A stretch of 46,618 bases of DNA from an uncultured Bacteroidales bacterium (GTDB taxonomy: Bacteria; Bacteroidota; Bacteroidia; Bacteroidales; UBA932). Shown here piece by piece: positions 16,954 through 25,445 of this stretch; within the stretch, counting starts at the first letter, position 1, and each line of letters opens with the position of its first letter. The position numbers were made by a program, and so were the translations under genes. Location: positions 1-46,618 of the forward strand of contig CAKUXR010000025.1 of NCBI GenBank assembly GCA_934700615.1. Reading direction: 5' to 3'. The notes beneath the pieces were generated by a model. That model was not told the origin of the DNA, ran no database searches, and saw only the letters and a list, made by a program, of their open reading frames with translations.

Positions 16954-17448
16954 TTATTGTTTGAACAGCAGTTCCTTGAAGTAAGGGAAAACCGTGTAGG
17001 CGATTCTCTTGAGCGTCCCGTAGAGGACAGAGCCGTCGGTGGCGGATTCCGGTACTATGTTGAAAGCTGAGTTCAATGTATTGAAAAGTATAATGAGTAT
17101 TCCGAGGACGAGCGAAGCCTTCAGCACTGCGAAGACTGCTCCGAGAAGTTTGTCGAGCCATCCGAGCATCACGAAATCAATGCTGGCCTTGATGACTTTT
17201 CCCAGCAGATGAAGCACCAGAATCACGGCTACGATCATCAGTATGAAGACAATTACGTGCAGTATCCTGTCCGACATGTTCAGGTACGGCTGGAGCATGC
17301 TGCAGACCAGGCCGGTGAACTTGTAGGCAGTCCATGTGCCTGCTATAATCGCCACAAGGGCAATTACTTGCTCTGTGAATCCCTTGATGATTCCCTGTAT
17401 CAGAGCGGCTGAGAGGCAGATTGCCAAAATTATATCCAGTGTGCACAT
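16954..17448 (-). CDS. cvpA: CvpA family inner-membrane protein
   Basis: A small integral membrane protein with about four hydrophobic helices (for example LDIILAICLSAALIQGIIKG and HVIVFILMIVAVILVLHLLG). It matches the CvpA (colicin V production) family in length (164 aa) and in the Gly-rich first helix followed by GFTEQVIALVAIIAGTWTA. The molecular role of the family is not settled; members are linked to envelope stress and biofilm traits. It is the first gene of the cvpA-tsaB pair and is divergent from ileS across 74 bp. Confidence 0.85.
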   Translation of the reverse strand: MCTLDIILAICLSAALIQGIIKGFTEQVIALVAIIAGTWTAYKFTGLVCSMLQPYLNMSDRILHVIVFILMIVAVILVLHLLGKVIKASIDFVMLGWLDKLLGAVFAVLKASLVLGILIILFNTLNSAFNIVPESATDGSVLYGTLKRIAYTVFPYFKELLFKQ

Positions 17449-17488
17449 TGTCTTTGGGAAAAATAATGCATTTTAACAAGATTCTTAC

Positions 17489-17496
17489 TATCTTTG
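17489..17496 (+). promoter_or_regulatory. Promoter -7 box of the ileS operon
   Basis: TATCTTTG (17489-17496), followed by CAAA, is an exact TAnnTTTG box 26 nt before the ileS ATG. The -33 region is not clear. The 74-bp space also has to hold a promoter for the divergent cvpA, which I could not pinpoint. Confidence 0.55.
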
Positions 17497-17522
17497 CAAA
17501 CTGCAAAAATATATAAAATAAT

Positions 17523-20500
17523 ATGACATTCAAAGAGTATAAGGGCTTGAATCTGGTCACAGTAGGCAATGAGGTACTGGACAGATGGAAATCGCATCAC
17601 GCGTTCGAAAAATCTCTCGAACTGAGAGAAGGCGCCCCTGAATTCATTTTTTTCGAGGGACCGCCGTCAGCTAATGGTATGCCGGGCATACACCATGTAA
17701 TGGCCCGCTCTATCAAGGATGCTATTTGCAGATACAAGACCCAGTCAGGATATAAGGTGAACCGTCGTGCCGGATGGGATACCCACGGACTTCCTGTGGA
17801 AATCGGAGTGGAGAAGAAGCTCGGAATCCACAAGGATGACATCGGACGTAAGATTTCCGTTGCGGAGTATAACGACACTTGCCGCAAGGAAGTCATGAAA
17901 TATACCCGCGAGTGGGTTAACATGACAGAGCGTATCGGATATTGGGTGGACATGAATGACCCGTATATCACTTACGACAACAGATATATTGAGACTCTCT
18001 GGTATCTCTTGAAGAAGATTTATGACAAGGGACTCCTTTACAAAGGATTCTCTATCCAGCCGTACTCTCCTTCAGACGGAACCGGACTCAGTTCTCACGA
18101 GTTGAACCAGCCCGGTTGCTACAAGGATGTGACTGACACTACAGTTACAGTGCAGTTCGAGGTCATCAAGGATGCGAAGAGCCAGCCGCTTTTCGGACTT
18201 GAGACTCTCCCTGTATATTTCCTCGCCTGGACCACGACTCCTTGGACCTTGTCCTCAAACACTGCGCTCTGCGTAGGTCCGAACATTGAATATGTGAGGG
18301 TGAAGTCCTTCAATCCATATACCGGAGCTGAAGCTATCTATGTGGTAGCCAAGGCTTTGGTGTCGGAGTGGTTCAGCCCTAAGGCTGCCGGACTGGCATT
18401 GGAAGATTACAAACCTGGCGACAAGCTCATTCCTTTCAAGGTGCTTGACGGTACTTTCAAGGGTTCTGAACTCGCTGGCATCAGATACCATCAGCTCATT
18501 CCATGGTTCAAACCTATCGACGGAGACGCTTTCCGCGTAATCACAGGTGACTATGTATCTACTGATGAGGGAACTACAGGTATCGTACATATCGCTCCGA
18601 CCTTCGGTGCGGACGACAAGAAGGTGGCTACTGCTGCCGGAATCGGTCCGATGATGGTCATTGACAAGAATGGAAACCATCAGCCTCTGGTCGATCACGA
18701 CGGAAGATTCTTCCCTCTGGAAGACCTTGATCCTGAATATGTTGCCGCTAATGTATCTCCTGAATACAAGGAATATGCGGGACGCTATGTGAAGAATGCC
18801 TTCGATGACACCCTTCCTGCTGATGCGCCTACACTTGACGTGGACCTCTGCATGATGATGAAGATGGACGGCCGTGCATTCAAGATCCAGAAGCACGTCC
18901 ATAGCTATCCTCATAGTTGGAGAACAGACAAGCCGGTGCTTTACTATCCGCTCGACGCATGGTTCATCAAGACCACGGCGGTCAAGGACCAGATGGTGGC
19001 ATTGAACAAGACCATCAGATGGAAACCTGAATCTACCGGTACAGGCCGTTTCGGTCAGTGGCTCGAGAATATCCAGGACTGGAACCTCTCCAGAAGCCGT
19101 TTCTGGGGTACTCCGCTTCCTATCTGGCGTACAGAAGACGGCAAGGAGGAGAAGTGCATCGGCAGCCTGAAAGAGTTCTATGCTGAAATCGAGAAGGCGG
19201 TCGCTGCCGGATTCATGGAAAGCAATCCGTTGAAGGACAATGGCTTCGACCCTGCTGACATGAGCAAGGAGAACTACGACAAGATCGACCTTCACCGTCC
19301 TTACGTTGACAATGTATATCTCGTTTCAGATTCCGGAAAGAAGATGACCCGCGAGAGCGACCTTATCGACGTGTGGTTCGACTCAGGTGCCATGCCGTTT
19401 GCACAGGAAGGTCTCCGTGCGCTCTGCGAGCCTAAGTTCGGATGTACGGCAGACTTCATCGCAGAAGGCGTTGACCAGACACGCGGATGGTTCTACACCC
19501 TTCATGCAATCCATACGATGATCAGCGGAACACCTGCATTCAAGAACGTGATTTCCAACGGACTTGTACTCGACAAGAACGGCAACAAGATGAGCAAGCG
19601 TCTCGGCAATGCGGTGGATCCGTTCCAGCAGCTCGACAAGTTCGGACCGGATGCCCTCAGATGGTACATGCTTACCAATGCACAGCCATGGGACAACCTC
19701 CGTTACGATGAAGAAGGCGTGGATGAGGTCAGAAGAAAATTCTTCGGAACTCTCTACAACACATACTCATTCTTCGCACTTTACGCGAACATTGACAATT
19801 TCGACCCTCAGGCTCCTGCAGTTCCATACGCGAACCGTCCTGAAATCGACAGATGGATCATCTCCCTGCTCAATACATTGATCAAGGATGTCAAGGCTTC
19901 TTACGAGGACTTCGACGTTACCTCTGCAGGCCGTATGATTCAGGATTTCGTATGCGACCATCTGAGCAACTGGTATGTGCGCCTGAACAGGAAACGTTTC
20001 TGGGGAAGCGCCGACAACGAGGACAAACTCGCTGCATATCAGACACTTTACGAAGTTCTCAAGACCATCTCCATCCTGGCGGCTCCTATCGCTCCGTTCT
20101 ACATGGACCAGCTCTACAAGGACCTCGTTCCTGGCGGAGAGGAGTCAGTTCACTACGTGCTCATGCCGGATTACGACGAATCTGTCATTGACAAGGACCT
20201 CGAAGAGAGGATGGCGCTTGCGCAGAGAGCATCGTCGATGGTACTCGCGCTTCGCCGCAAGGTGAACATCAAGGTCCGCCAGCCGCTCTCGAAACTCGTA
20301 ATCCCTGTCATCTCCGACAAGGTCCGCGAGCAGCTCGAGAAAGTGAAGTCGCTCATTCTGGGTGAGGTCAATGTCAAAGAGGCTGAATTCATCTCCGATA
20401 CCACAGGTATCATCACCAAGAAGATCAAACCTAACTTCAAGACCCTCGGAAAGACCTACGGAAAGAGGATGAAAGAGATTGCAGCAGCCTTCGGCCAGAT

Positions 20501-20969
20501 TTCCCAGCAGGAGATCAATGCCGTCCAGGCAGCTGAGGCACAGGGCAATGCATATACCCTTAACCTTGAAGGCGGAGAGGTCGTCCTCAATCCAGGCGAC
20601 TATATGATTTCATCTGAGGATATGCCGGGATGGCTCGTCGCTACGGACGGACCTCTGACATTGGCTCTGGATATAGAGGTTTCTCCTGAACTCAAGAATG
20701 AGGGAGTCGCACGTGAGCTGGTGAACAGAATCCAGAATATCCGTAAGGAGAGCGACTTCGACGTTACCGACAAGGTGGAGGCAGTAGTGTTCGCAGATGG
20801 CGAGGCTTATGCCGAAATAGAGGAAGCGCTCAAGTCATACAAGGATTATGTATGCTCACAGACATTGGCAAATACCTTGGTCCTCAAACCTTTGGCAGAA
20901 GCTGACAGCAGCCTTGCCGAGGTCGAGTGGAATGAAACTACAATTAAAATTGCGGTAACCCGCAACTAA
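17523..20969 (+). CDS. ileS: Isoleucyl-tRNA synthetase, IleRS2-like with GIHH signature
   Basis: Class I synthetase charging tRNA-Ile. In sequence order: FEGPPSANGMPGIHHVMAR (catalytic signature), GWDTHGLPVE, the CP1 editing domain (TTPWTLSSNTALCVG; GDYVSTDEGTTGIVHIAP), NLSRSRFWGTPLP, DVWFDSGAMPF and NKMSKRLGN (KMSKR at 689-693), then the anticodon-binding domain. The first signature, normally HxGH, reads G55-I-H-H58: aligning GPP.ANG places Gly at the first His and His at the Gly. This GxHH swap is known from a subset of IleRS2 enzymes with extreme mupirocin resistance. The 1148-aa length and the absence of a C-terminal zinc finger fit the IleRS2 (eukaryote-like) type. Confidence 0.95.
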   Translation: MTFKEYKGLNLVTVGNEVLDRWKSHHAFEKSLELREGAPEFIFFEGPPSANGMPGIHHVMARSIKDAICRYKTQSGYKVNRRAGWDTHGLPVEIGVEKKLGIHKDDIGRKISVAEYNDTCRKEVMKYTREWVNMTERIGYWVDMNDPYITYDNRYIETLWYLLKKIYDKGLLYKGFSIQPYSPSDGTGLSSHELNQPGCYKDVTDTTVTVQFEVIKDAKSQPLFGLETLPVYFLAWTTTPWTLSSNTALCVGPNIEYVRVKSFNPYTGAEAIYVVAKALVSEWFSPKAAGLALEDYKPGDKLIPFKVLDGTFKGSELAGIRYHQLIPWFKPIDGDAFRVITGDYVSTDEGTTGIVHIAPTFGADDKKVATAAGIGPMMVIDKNGNHQPLVDHDGRFFPLEDLDPEYVAANVSPEYKEYAGRYVKNAFDDTLPADAPTLDVDLCMMMKMDGRAFKIQKHVHSYPHSWRTDKPVLYYPLDAWFIKTTAVKDQMVALNKTIRWKPESTGTGRFGQWLENIQDWNLSRSRFWGTPLPIWRTEDGKEEKCIGSLKEFYAEIEKAVAAGFMESNPLKDNGFDPADMSKENYDKIDLHRPYVDNVYLVSDSGKKMTRESDLIDVWFDSGAMPFAQEGLRALCEPKFGCTADFIAEGVDQTRGWFYTLHAIHTMISGTPAFKNVISNGLVLDKNGNKMSKRLGNAVDPFQQLDKFGPDALRWYMLTNAQPWDNLRYDEEGVDEVRRKFFGTLYNTYSFFALYANIDNFDPQAPAVPYANRPEIDRWIISLLNTLIKDVKASYEDFDVTSAGRMIQDFVCDHLSNWYVRLNRKRFWGSADNEDKLAAYQTLYEVLKTISILAAPIAPFYMDQLYKDLVPGGEESVHYVLMPDYDESVIDKDLEERMALAQRASSMVLALRRKVNIKVRQPLSKLVIPVISDKVREQLEKVKSLILGEVNVKEAEFISDTTGIITKKIKPNFKTLGKTYGKRMKEIAAAFGQISQQEINAVQAAEAQGNAYTLNLEGGEVVLNPGDYMISSEDMPGWLVATDGPLTLALDIEVSPELKNEGVARELVNRIQNIRKESDFDVTDKVEAVVFADGEAYAEIEEALKSYKDYVCSQTLANTLVLKPLAEADSSLAEVEWNETTIKIAVTRN

Positions 20970-20980
20970 TAATTATTGAT

Positions 20981-21397
20981 ATGGAAGACAATTTGAAGAA
21001 CGGTCAGGCTGAGAAGACTCGTTATACCGACGAGGAACTTGCCGAGTTCAAGAAGATCATTATCGACATGCTTGAAAAGGCAAAGGCCGAGTATAATACT
21101 CTCAGACATGTCGTTATGCACAACGGCACGAATGATATCGAGGATACCACTCCTTCATTCAAGACTGTTGAGGATGACGGTGCCATGCAGCTTTCCCGTG
21201 AGGAGGCAAGCCAGCTGGCCCAGCGTCAGTACAAGTTTATCCAGAACCTTGAGGCGGCTCTTGTCCGTATCGAAAACAAGACTTACGGCGTCTGCCGCAT
21301 GACAGGAAAGCTCATTCCTAAGGAGAGGCTTCGTCTTGTCCCTCATGCGACACTTACTGTAGAGGCTAAGGAAAAACTCAGCAAAGGCGGCAGGTAA
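20981..21397 (+). CDS. DksA/TraR-family transcription factor lacking the four-Cys zinc finger
   Basis: A DksA-like RNA polymerase secondary-channel factor that may act with ppGpp. The N-terminal helical hairpin covers residues 15-100. The C-terminal signature YGVCRMTGKLIPKERLRLVPHATL-type block is present (positions about 107-130). Only one cysteine remains where classical DksA has four zinc ligands; to my knowledge this reduced form is usual in Bacteroidota. It starts 11 nt after the ileS stop and ends 3 nt before lspA, so it belongs to the same operon. Confidence 0.85.
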   Translation: MEDNLKNGQAEKTRYTDEELAEFKKIIIDMLEKAKAEYNTLRHVVMHNGTNDIEDTTPSFKTVEDDGAMQLSREEASQLAQRQYKFIQNLEAALVRIENKTYGVCRMTGKLIPKERLRLVPHATLTVEAKEKLSKGGR

Positions 21398-21400
21398 CAT

Positions 21401-22057
21401 ATGAAGAACAACAGAGGAAGGTTACTTCTCATCTTAGGCATCATACTGGTTGTTGCCGACCAGATCATAAAGGTTCTGGTCAAGACCAATATGTCCATCG
21501 GAGAGCACTTCAGCGTGTTCGGAGACTGGTTCCAGATTCTCTTCATCGAGAATGAGGGAATGGCTTTCGGCATGAAGTTCGGCGGAATGGCAGGGAAATT
21601 CGCATTGACCTTCTTCCGTCTGCTCCTTTTCGGGTTCCTCTGCTGGTGGATCACTACCCTTAATGTGAAAGGCCGCAAGATATCTGCAAAGGATAGTGCT
21701 GAGGTACGATACGAGCATGTTCCGACAGGAGTCCTTGTCGGACTGACATTGATAACGGCGGGGGCGCTGGGCAACATCATTGATTGTCTTTTTTACGGGC
21801 AGGTGTTCTCGGCCTCGACGCCTTATGAGATCGCGCAGTTCGGGGGAAGTTATGCTCCGGTGATGTTCGGAAAAGTGGTGGATATGTTCTATTTTCCGCT
21901 GATAGATACGACCTGGCCGTCATGGATGCCTTTAGTGGGCGGACATCCGTTCCGCTTCTTCGAACCGGTGTTCAATTTTGCGGACAGCTGCGTTACGGTA
22001 GGTGCCTTTTACCTGATTCTGTTCCAGTACAAGTTCTTCACTTCCGACCAGGAATAG
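21401..22057 (+). CDS. lspA: Lipoprotein signal peptidase (signal peptidase II)
   Basis: An inner-membrane aspartyl protease that cleaves prolipoprotein signal peptides after lipidation, which suits a window rich in lipoproteins. Four hydrophobic segments are visible. Family motifs: VVADQIIKVLVK near the N-terminus, NEGMAFG, and the catalytic Asp pair D128 (ALGNIIDCLFYG) and D195 (FNFADSCVTVGA). At 218 aa it is about 50 residues longer than E. coli LspA because of an insertion between the two catalytic motifs (about 135-185), common in this phylum. Confidence 0.93.
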   Translation: MKNNRGRLLLILGIILVVADQIIKVLVKTNMSIGEHFSVFGDWFQILFIENEGMAFGMKFGGMAGKFALTFFRLLLFGFLCWWITTLNVKGRKISAKDSAEVRYEHVPTGVLVGLTLITAGALGNIIDCLFYGQVFSASTPYEIAQFGGSYAPVMFGKVVDMFYFPLIDTTWPSWMPLVGGHPFRFFEPVFNFADSCVTVGAFYLILFQYKFFTSDQE

Positions 22058-22115
22058 TCCCGTTTTGGTGAAGTCAGGTGGGCTTTGCCGGGCGGAATAC
22101 CATATAGTATATAGG

Positions 22116-22153
22116 TCACATACTCGTGCTCATGCGGGTATGTGATTTTTTTT
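22116..22153 (+). terminator. Rho-independent terminator of ileS-dksA-lspA
   Basis: TCACATAC (22116-22123) pairs with GTATGTGA (22138-22145), extended inward by about three pairs, and is followed by an unbroken run of eight T. It lies about 60 nt past the lspA stop. Confidence 0.88.
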
Positions 22154-22352
22154 GTTGAATTTTTCTAAACGTTTAAACCTTGAAATGGGATGTATAGGTT
22201 ACGTTTTCCCGCTATGTCTTAAAATTGTAAATTCCCGATTTTTAGACTTTTATAATAACATATTGTAAGAAGATGTAACTTTTTTCGCAAAATTACTGAC
22301 GATTTAATCGTTAAAAGTCATTGAATGCTAATAAAAACATAGTCTGGGGTAG
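22154..22352. other. AT-rich gene-free stretch upstream of susC
   Basis: No gene is seen. Two small palindromes could be operator sites: GTTTAAAC (22171-22178, overlapping AAACGTTT) and ACGATTTAATCGT (22299-22311). No regulator gene (SusR-like, ECF sigma/anti-sigma or hybrid two-component) is adjacent, so control of the SusCD unit is unknown. Confidence 0.35.
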
Positions 22353-22383
22353 TTGTTTTTTACAAATTTATTTTACAACTTTG
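22353..22383 (+). promoter_or_regulatory. Probable susC promoter
   Basis: TTG (22353-22355) is followed after 20 nt by CAACTTTG (22376-22383), one mismatch from TAnnTTTG. Transcription would start near 22390, giving a leader of about 50 nt before the susC ATG at 22441. Confidence 0.5.
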
Positions 22384-22440
22384 CCACATAGCATATAAGA
22401 AAAACGAAAATATATTAATGTTAAACTAAAGTAATTGCTT

Positions 22441-25400
22441 ATGAAAAAGATTTGTCTTCTTTTTACAGTCATGGCAATGTTCTTCACAGCACTGTCGGCT
22501 TCCGCGCAGAACGTGGTAGTGACAGGTACCATTGTGGACTCTTCTAACGGCGAGACTATCGCGGGAGCTTCTGTAATGGTGAAGGACACCAGAATAGGTA
22601 CTTCCGCTGATGCTGACGGAAAATACAGTATTTCCGTTCCTGCAGGTTCCAAGGACAATGCAGTGGTTGTGTTCAGTTTTGTGGGTTACAAGACCCAGGA
22701 AGTTGCCCTCAATGGTAAAACAGTGCTTAACTGCAAACTCCAGCCGGACGCAACTGTCCTCGAGGATGTTGTCGTTGTAGGTTACGGTACCGCCAAGAAG
22801 GTCGGTTCCCTCGTAGGTTCAGTTACCACTGTAAAGTCCGAGGCTATCAAGAACGCTCCTTCATCTTCAGCTCTGGACCAGCTTCAGGGACAGGTTGCAG
22901 GTATGTCAGTCCTCACATCAGGTGGTGTGGCCGGTGATAATAACGTATCCATCAAGATTCACGGTACAGGTACCCTTTCTTCAAGTTCGGAGCCTCTGTA
23001 CGTCATCGACGGTATGCAGTCATCTTCAAGAACCATCATGTCGATGAACCCTAACGATATTCTCAGCATTTCCGTCCTCAAGGATGCGTCTGCTACATCT
23101 ATCTATGGTTCACGTGCTGCAAACGGTGTCGTTTACATCACCACAAAGGCAGGTTCTTATGACAACAAGGCTACTGTCACCATCAGAAGCCAGGCAGGTA
23201 TCTCAACCATCGCTGACATGACTCTCTACAAGAACATGATGTCGGGTCCTGAACTTAAGGAATTCTGGGTACGTGCAGGTATCAAGAGCCCTGAGGCCAT
23301 CAAATCTACCTTCACAGACAAGGGTTATGACGCTGATACCAAGTGGTATAAATACTATCAGAGATTCAACAACCCTCAGTATCAGAATGACGTTACTGTA
23401 GAGGGTGGTGGAAAGAAGGTAGCCTACATGATAGGTGCTTCACAGTTCCATCAGAGAGGTACTACCATCGACAACTACTTCGACAGATACACCCTCAGAT
23501 CAAATGTTCAGGGTCGTCCGAAGGATTGGTTGAAAGTCGGTATGAACCTTTCAGCTTCTTATACCAAAAGCCAGAAGAACAACAACTGGGGTAGTGTTTC
23601 AGGCGGTAACGCAGGTTACATGATGGGTGGTCTTTCTTATGTCCTCAACCCTCTCTATCCTGCTATCGACCATGAGACAGGCGAGGAATATCCGGAGGTA
23701 TATCCTACAGGATTGTATAACTCATACTACTATGCGAAGATGAACGTTCCTAGGAATGACCGTTACGGATTCATCGGAAATGCTACTGTCGAGATCAATC
23801 CTTTCAAGAATTTCTACATCAAGTCTGTTGCCGGTATCGACGGAGGTTTCTATCTTAATGATACCAAGCAATATCCTTCATTCGTTGCTGATCCGGGAAA
23901 TGGTGTAAGAGCCCGCAGTACTCAGCTGATGTACACTGCTACCATCACCAACACCATCGAGTATTCATTCGACATCAACAATGATCACGAAATCTCACTT
24001 CTCGCAGGTCATGAGGGTATCCAGAACTACAGCGACTTCTATTCTGCGTCCGTATCGGGTATCACTGATGACAGGCTTATGCTCATGACCCAGGGAAAAG
24101 CTGACACAAGAAAAATCTCCCAGTCATTCGCAGAGAGCCGCTTCCTTTCATTCTTCGGTCATGCCGACTATAGCATGTTCGGAAAGTATATCTTCGACTT
24201 GACTGTCCGTAACGATGCTTCTTCTCGTTTCGGTAACAAGAGCCGTAATGCGCTTTTCTGGTCAGTCGGCGGTATGTGGAAAATTAAGAAAGAGTCCTTC
24301 CTCAGAAGTGTAAATGCTATCGACGACCTCAATATCAAGGTCAGCTATGGTACCCAGGGTAACGCATCTATCGGTGATTATCAGCACCTTGCATTGATCG
24401 GTTCCACAACCCAGTATGCGAACTTGTCATCAATGATTATCGGCCAGCCTAGCAACCCTAAACTTACATGGGAGAAGCAGGGCCTCTTTACAGTTGCCTT
24501 GACAGGTAGAGTGTTCAACGTTCTCGATTTCGATATCGAATACTACAACAGAACAACTACTTCAATGTTGATGGATGTTCCTTATCCATATACTTCAGGA
24601 TTCTCATCACTTACAGCCAATGTCGGCAGCCTTGCAAACAATGGTCTTGATGTCACTCTCGGTGTGGATATCCTCAGGGGAAGGGATTATTTCTTCAGAT
24701 TCAACACCACATTCAACTACAACCGCGAGAAGATTACCAAACTCTTCAATGGCCTCAACCGTTGGGAAATTGCCAAAACCGGTCTTGCTTATGTAGTAGG
24801 ACAGCCGGTTTCATACTATTCTCCTATCTGGGCTGGTGTGGATCCTGCTGACGGACGTCAGATGTGGTATGTTCCAGGAGAGAATAAGGATGTTACCACA
24901 AAGAACGAGACAACTAAGAAGTATGCTGAGGCAGACCTTACCCAGAACACCGGATTCAAGCTTCATGCACCTATCAACGGCGGTTTCAGCCTTTCAGGAG
25001 GATGGAGAGGAATCTCTATGGTTGCCGACTTCTCTTATGTCATCGGCAAGTATCTCATGAATAACGATGCTTACTTCTATTCAAACCCAGTCAAGTTTTC
25101 AAATGACAACTTGAACAAGGAAGTAAACGATTTCTGGACACCTGAGAATACGAACGCCAAGTTCCCGGATTGGTCAAAGGGCCAGGAAATGCAGTTCGAT
25201 ACTCACCTTATCGAAAACGCAAGCTTCCTCCGTCTGAAGAACCTGCAGGTAGCTTACAACTTCCCGAGAAGACTCCTCGGCAAGCAGAATGTAGTCAATG
25301 GTCTCAAACTCTCATTCACAGGACGTAACCTTCTTACTTTCACCAAGTATTCAGGTATCGACCCTGAGATCGACTCGAATGTGACATACGGTTTCGTAGG

Positions 25401-25443
25401 TAACTCCAAGCAGTATCTGTTCGGTCTCGAACTCACATTCTAA
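22441..25443 (+). CDS. SusC/RagA-family TonB-dependent outer-membrane transporter
   Basis: The outer-membrane barrel of a SusCD uptake complex, energised by TonB. The signal peptide MKKICLLFTVMAMFFTALSASAQ is followed by a carboxypeptidase-regulatory-like domain (GTIVDSSNGETIAGASVMVK). Near residue 107 comes the TonB-box-like SusC signature LEDVVVVGYGTAKK, then the plug (IKIHGTGTLSSSSEPLYVIDG, SISVLKDASATSIYGSRAANG) and a long barrel ending in a C-terminal Phe (LFGLELTF). The ATG at 22441 is chosen because it begins the signal peptide. At 1000 aa it is complete. The substrate class is unknown: no carbohydrate-active enzyme is adjacent, but proteases follow. Confidence 0.93.
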   Translation: MKKICLLFTVMAMFFTALSASAQNVVVTGTIVDSSNGETIAGASVMVKDTRIGTSADADGKYSISVPAGSKDNAVVVFSFVGYKTQEVALNGKTVLNCKLQPDATVLEDVVVVGYGTAKKVGSLVGSVTTVKSEAIKNAPSSSALDQLQGQVAGMSVLTSGGVAGDNNVSIKIHGTGTLSSSSEPLYVIDGMQSSSRTIMSMNPNDILSISVLKDASATSIYGSRAANGVVYITTKAGSYDNKATVTIRSQAGISTIADMTLYKNMMSGPELKEFWVRAGIKSPEAIKSTFTDKGYDADTKWYKYYQRFNNPQYQNDVTVEGGGKKVAYMIGASQFHQRGTTIDNYFDRYTLRSNVQGRPKDWLKVGMNLSASYTKSQKNNNWGSVSGGNAGYMMGGLSYVLNPLYPAIDHETGEEYPEVYPTGLYNSYYYAKMNVPRNDRYGFIGNATVEINPFKNFYIKSVAGIDGGFYLNDTKQYPSFVADPGNGVRARSTQLMYTATITNTIEYSFDINNDHEISLLAGHEGIQNYSDFYSASVSGITDDRLMLMTQGKADTRKISQSFAESRFLSFFGHADYSMFGKYIFDLTVRNDASSRFGNKSRNALFWSVGGMWKIKKESFLRSVNAIDDLNIKVSYGTQGNASIGDYQHLALIGSTTQYANLSSMIIGQPSNPKLTWEKQGLFTVALTGRVFNVLDFDIEYYNRTTTSMLMDVPYPYTSGFSSLTANVGSLANNGLDVTLGVDILRGRDYFFRFNTTFNYNREKITKLFNGLNRWEIAKTGLAYVVGQPVSYYSPIWAGVDPADGRQMWYVPGENKDVTTKNETTKKYAEADLTQNTGFKLHAPINGGFSLSGGWRGISMVADFSYVIGKYLMNNDAYFYSNPVKFSNDNLNKEVNDFWTPENTNAKFPDWSKGQEMQFDTHLIENASFLRLKNLQVAYNFPRRLLGKQNVVNGLKLSFTGRNLLTFTKYSGIDPEIDSNVTYGFVGNSKQYLFGLELTF

Positions 25444-25445
25444 TC

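Noticed and set aside
18255..19295. A 346-codon minus-strand frame inside ileS
   Set aside because: Fully antisense to conserved IleRS sequence; no recognisable protein features.
22154..22352. A small RNA or tRNA upstream of susC
   Set aside because: AT-rich, only minor palindromes; no cloverleaf and no known RNA signature.
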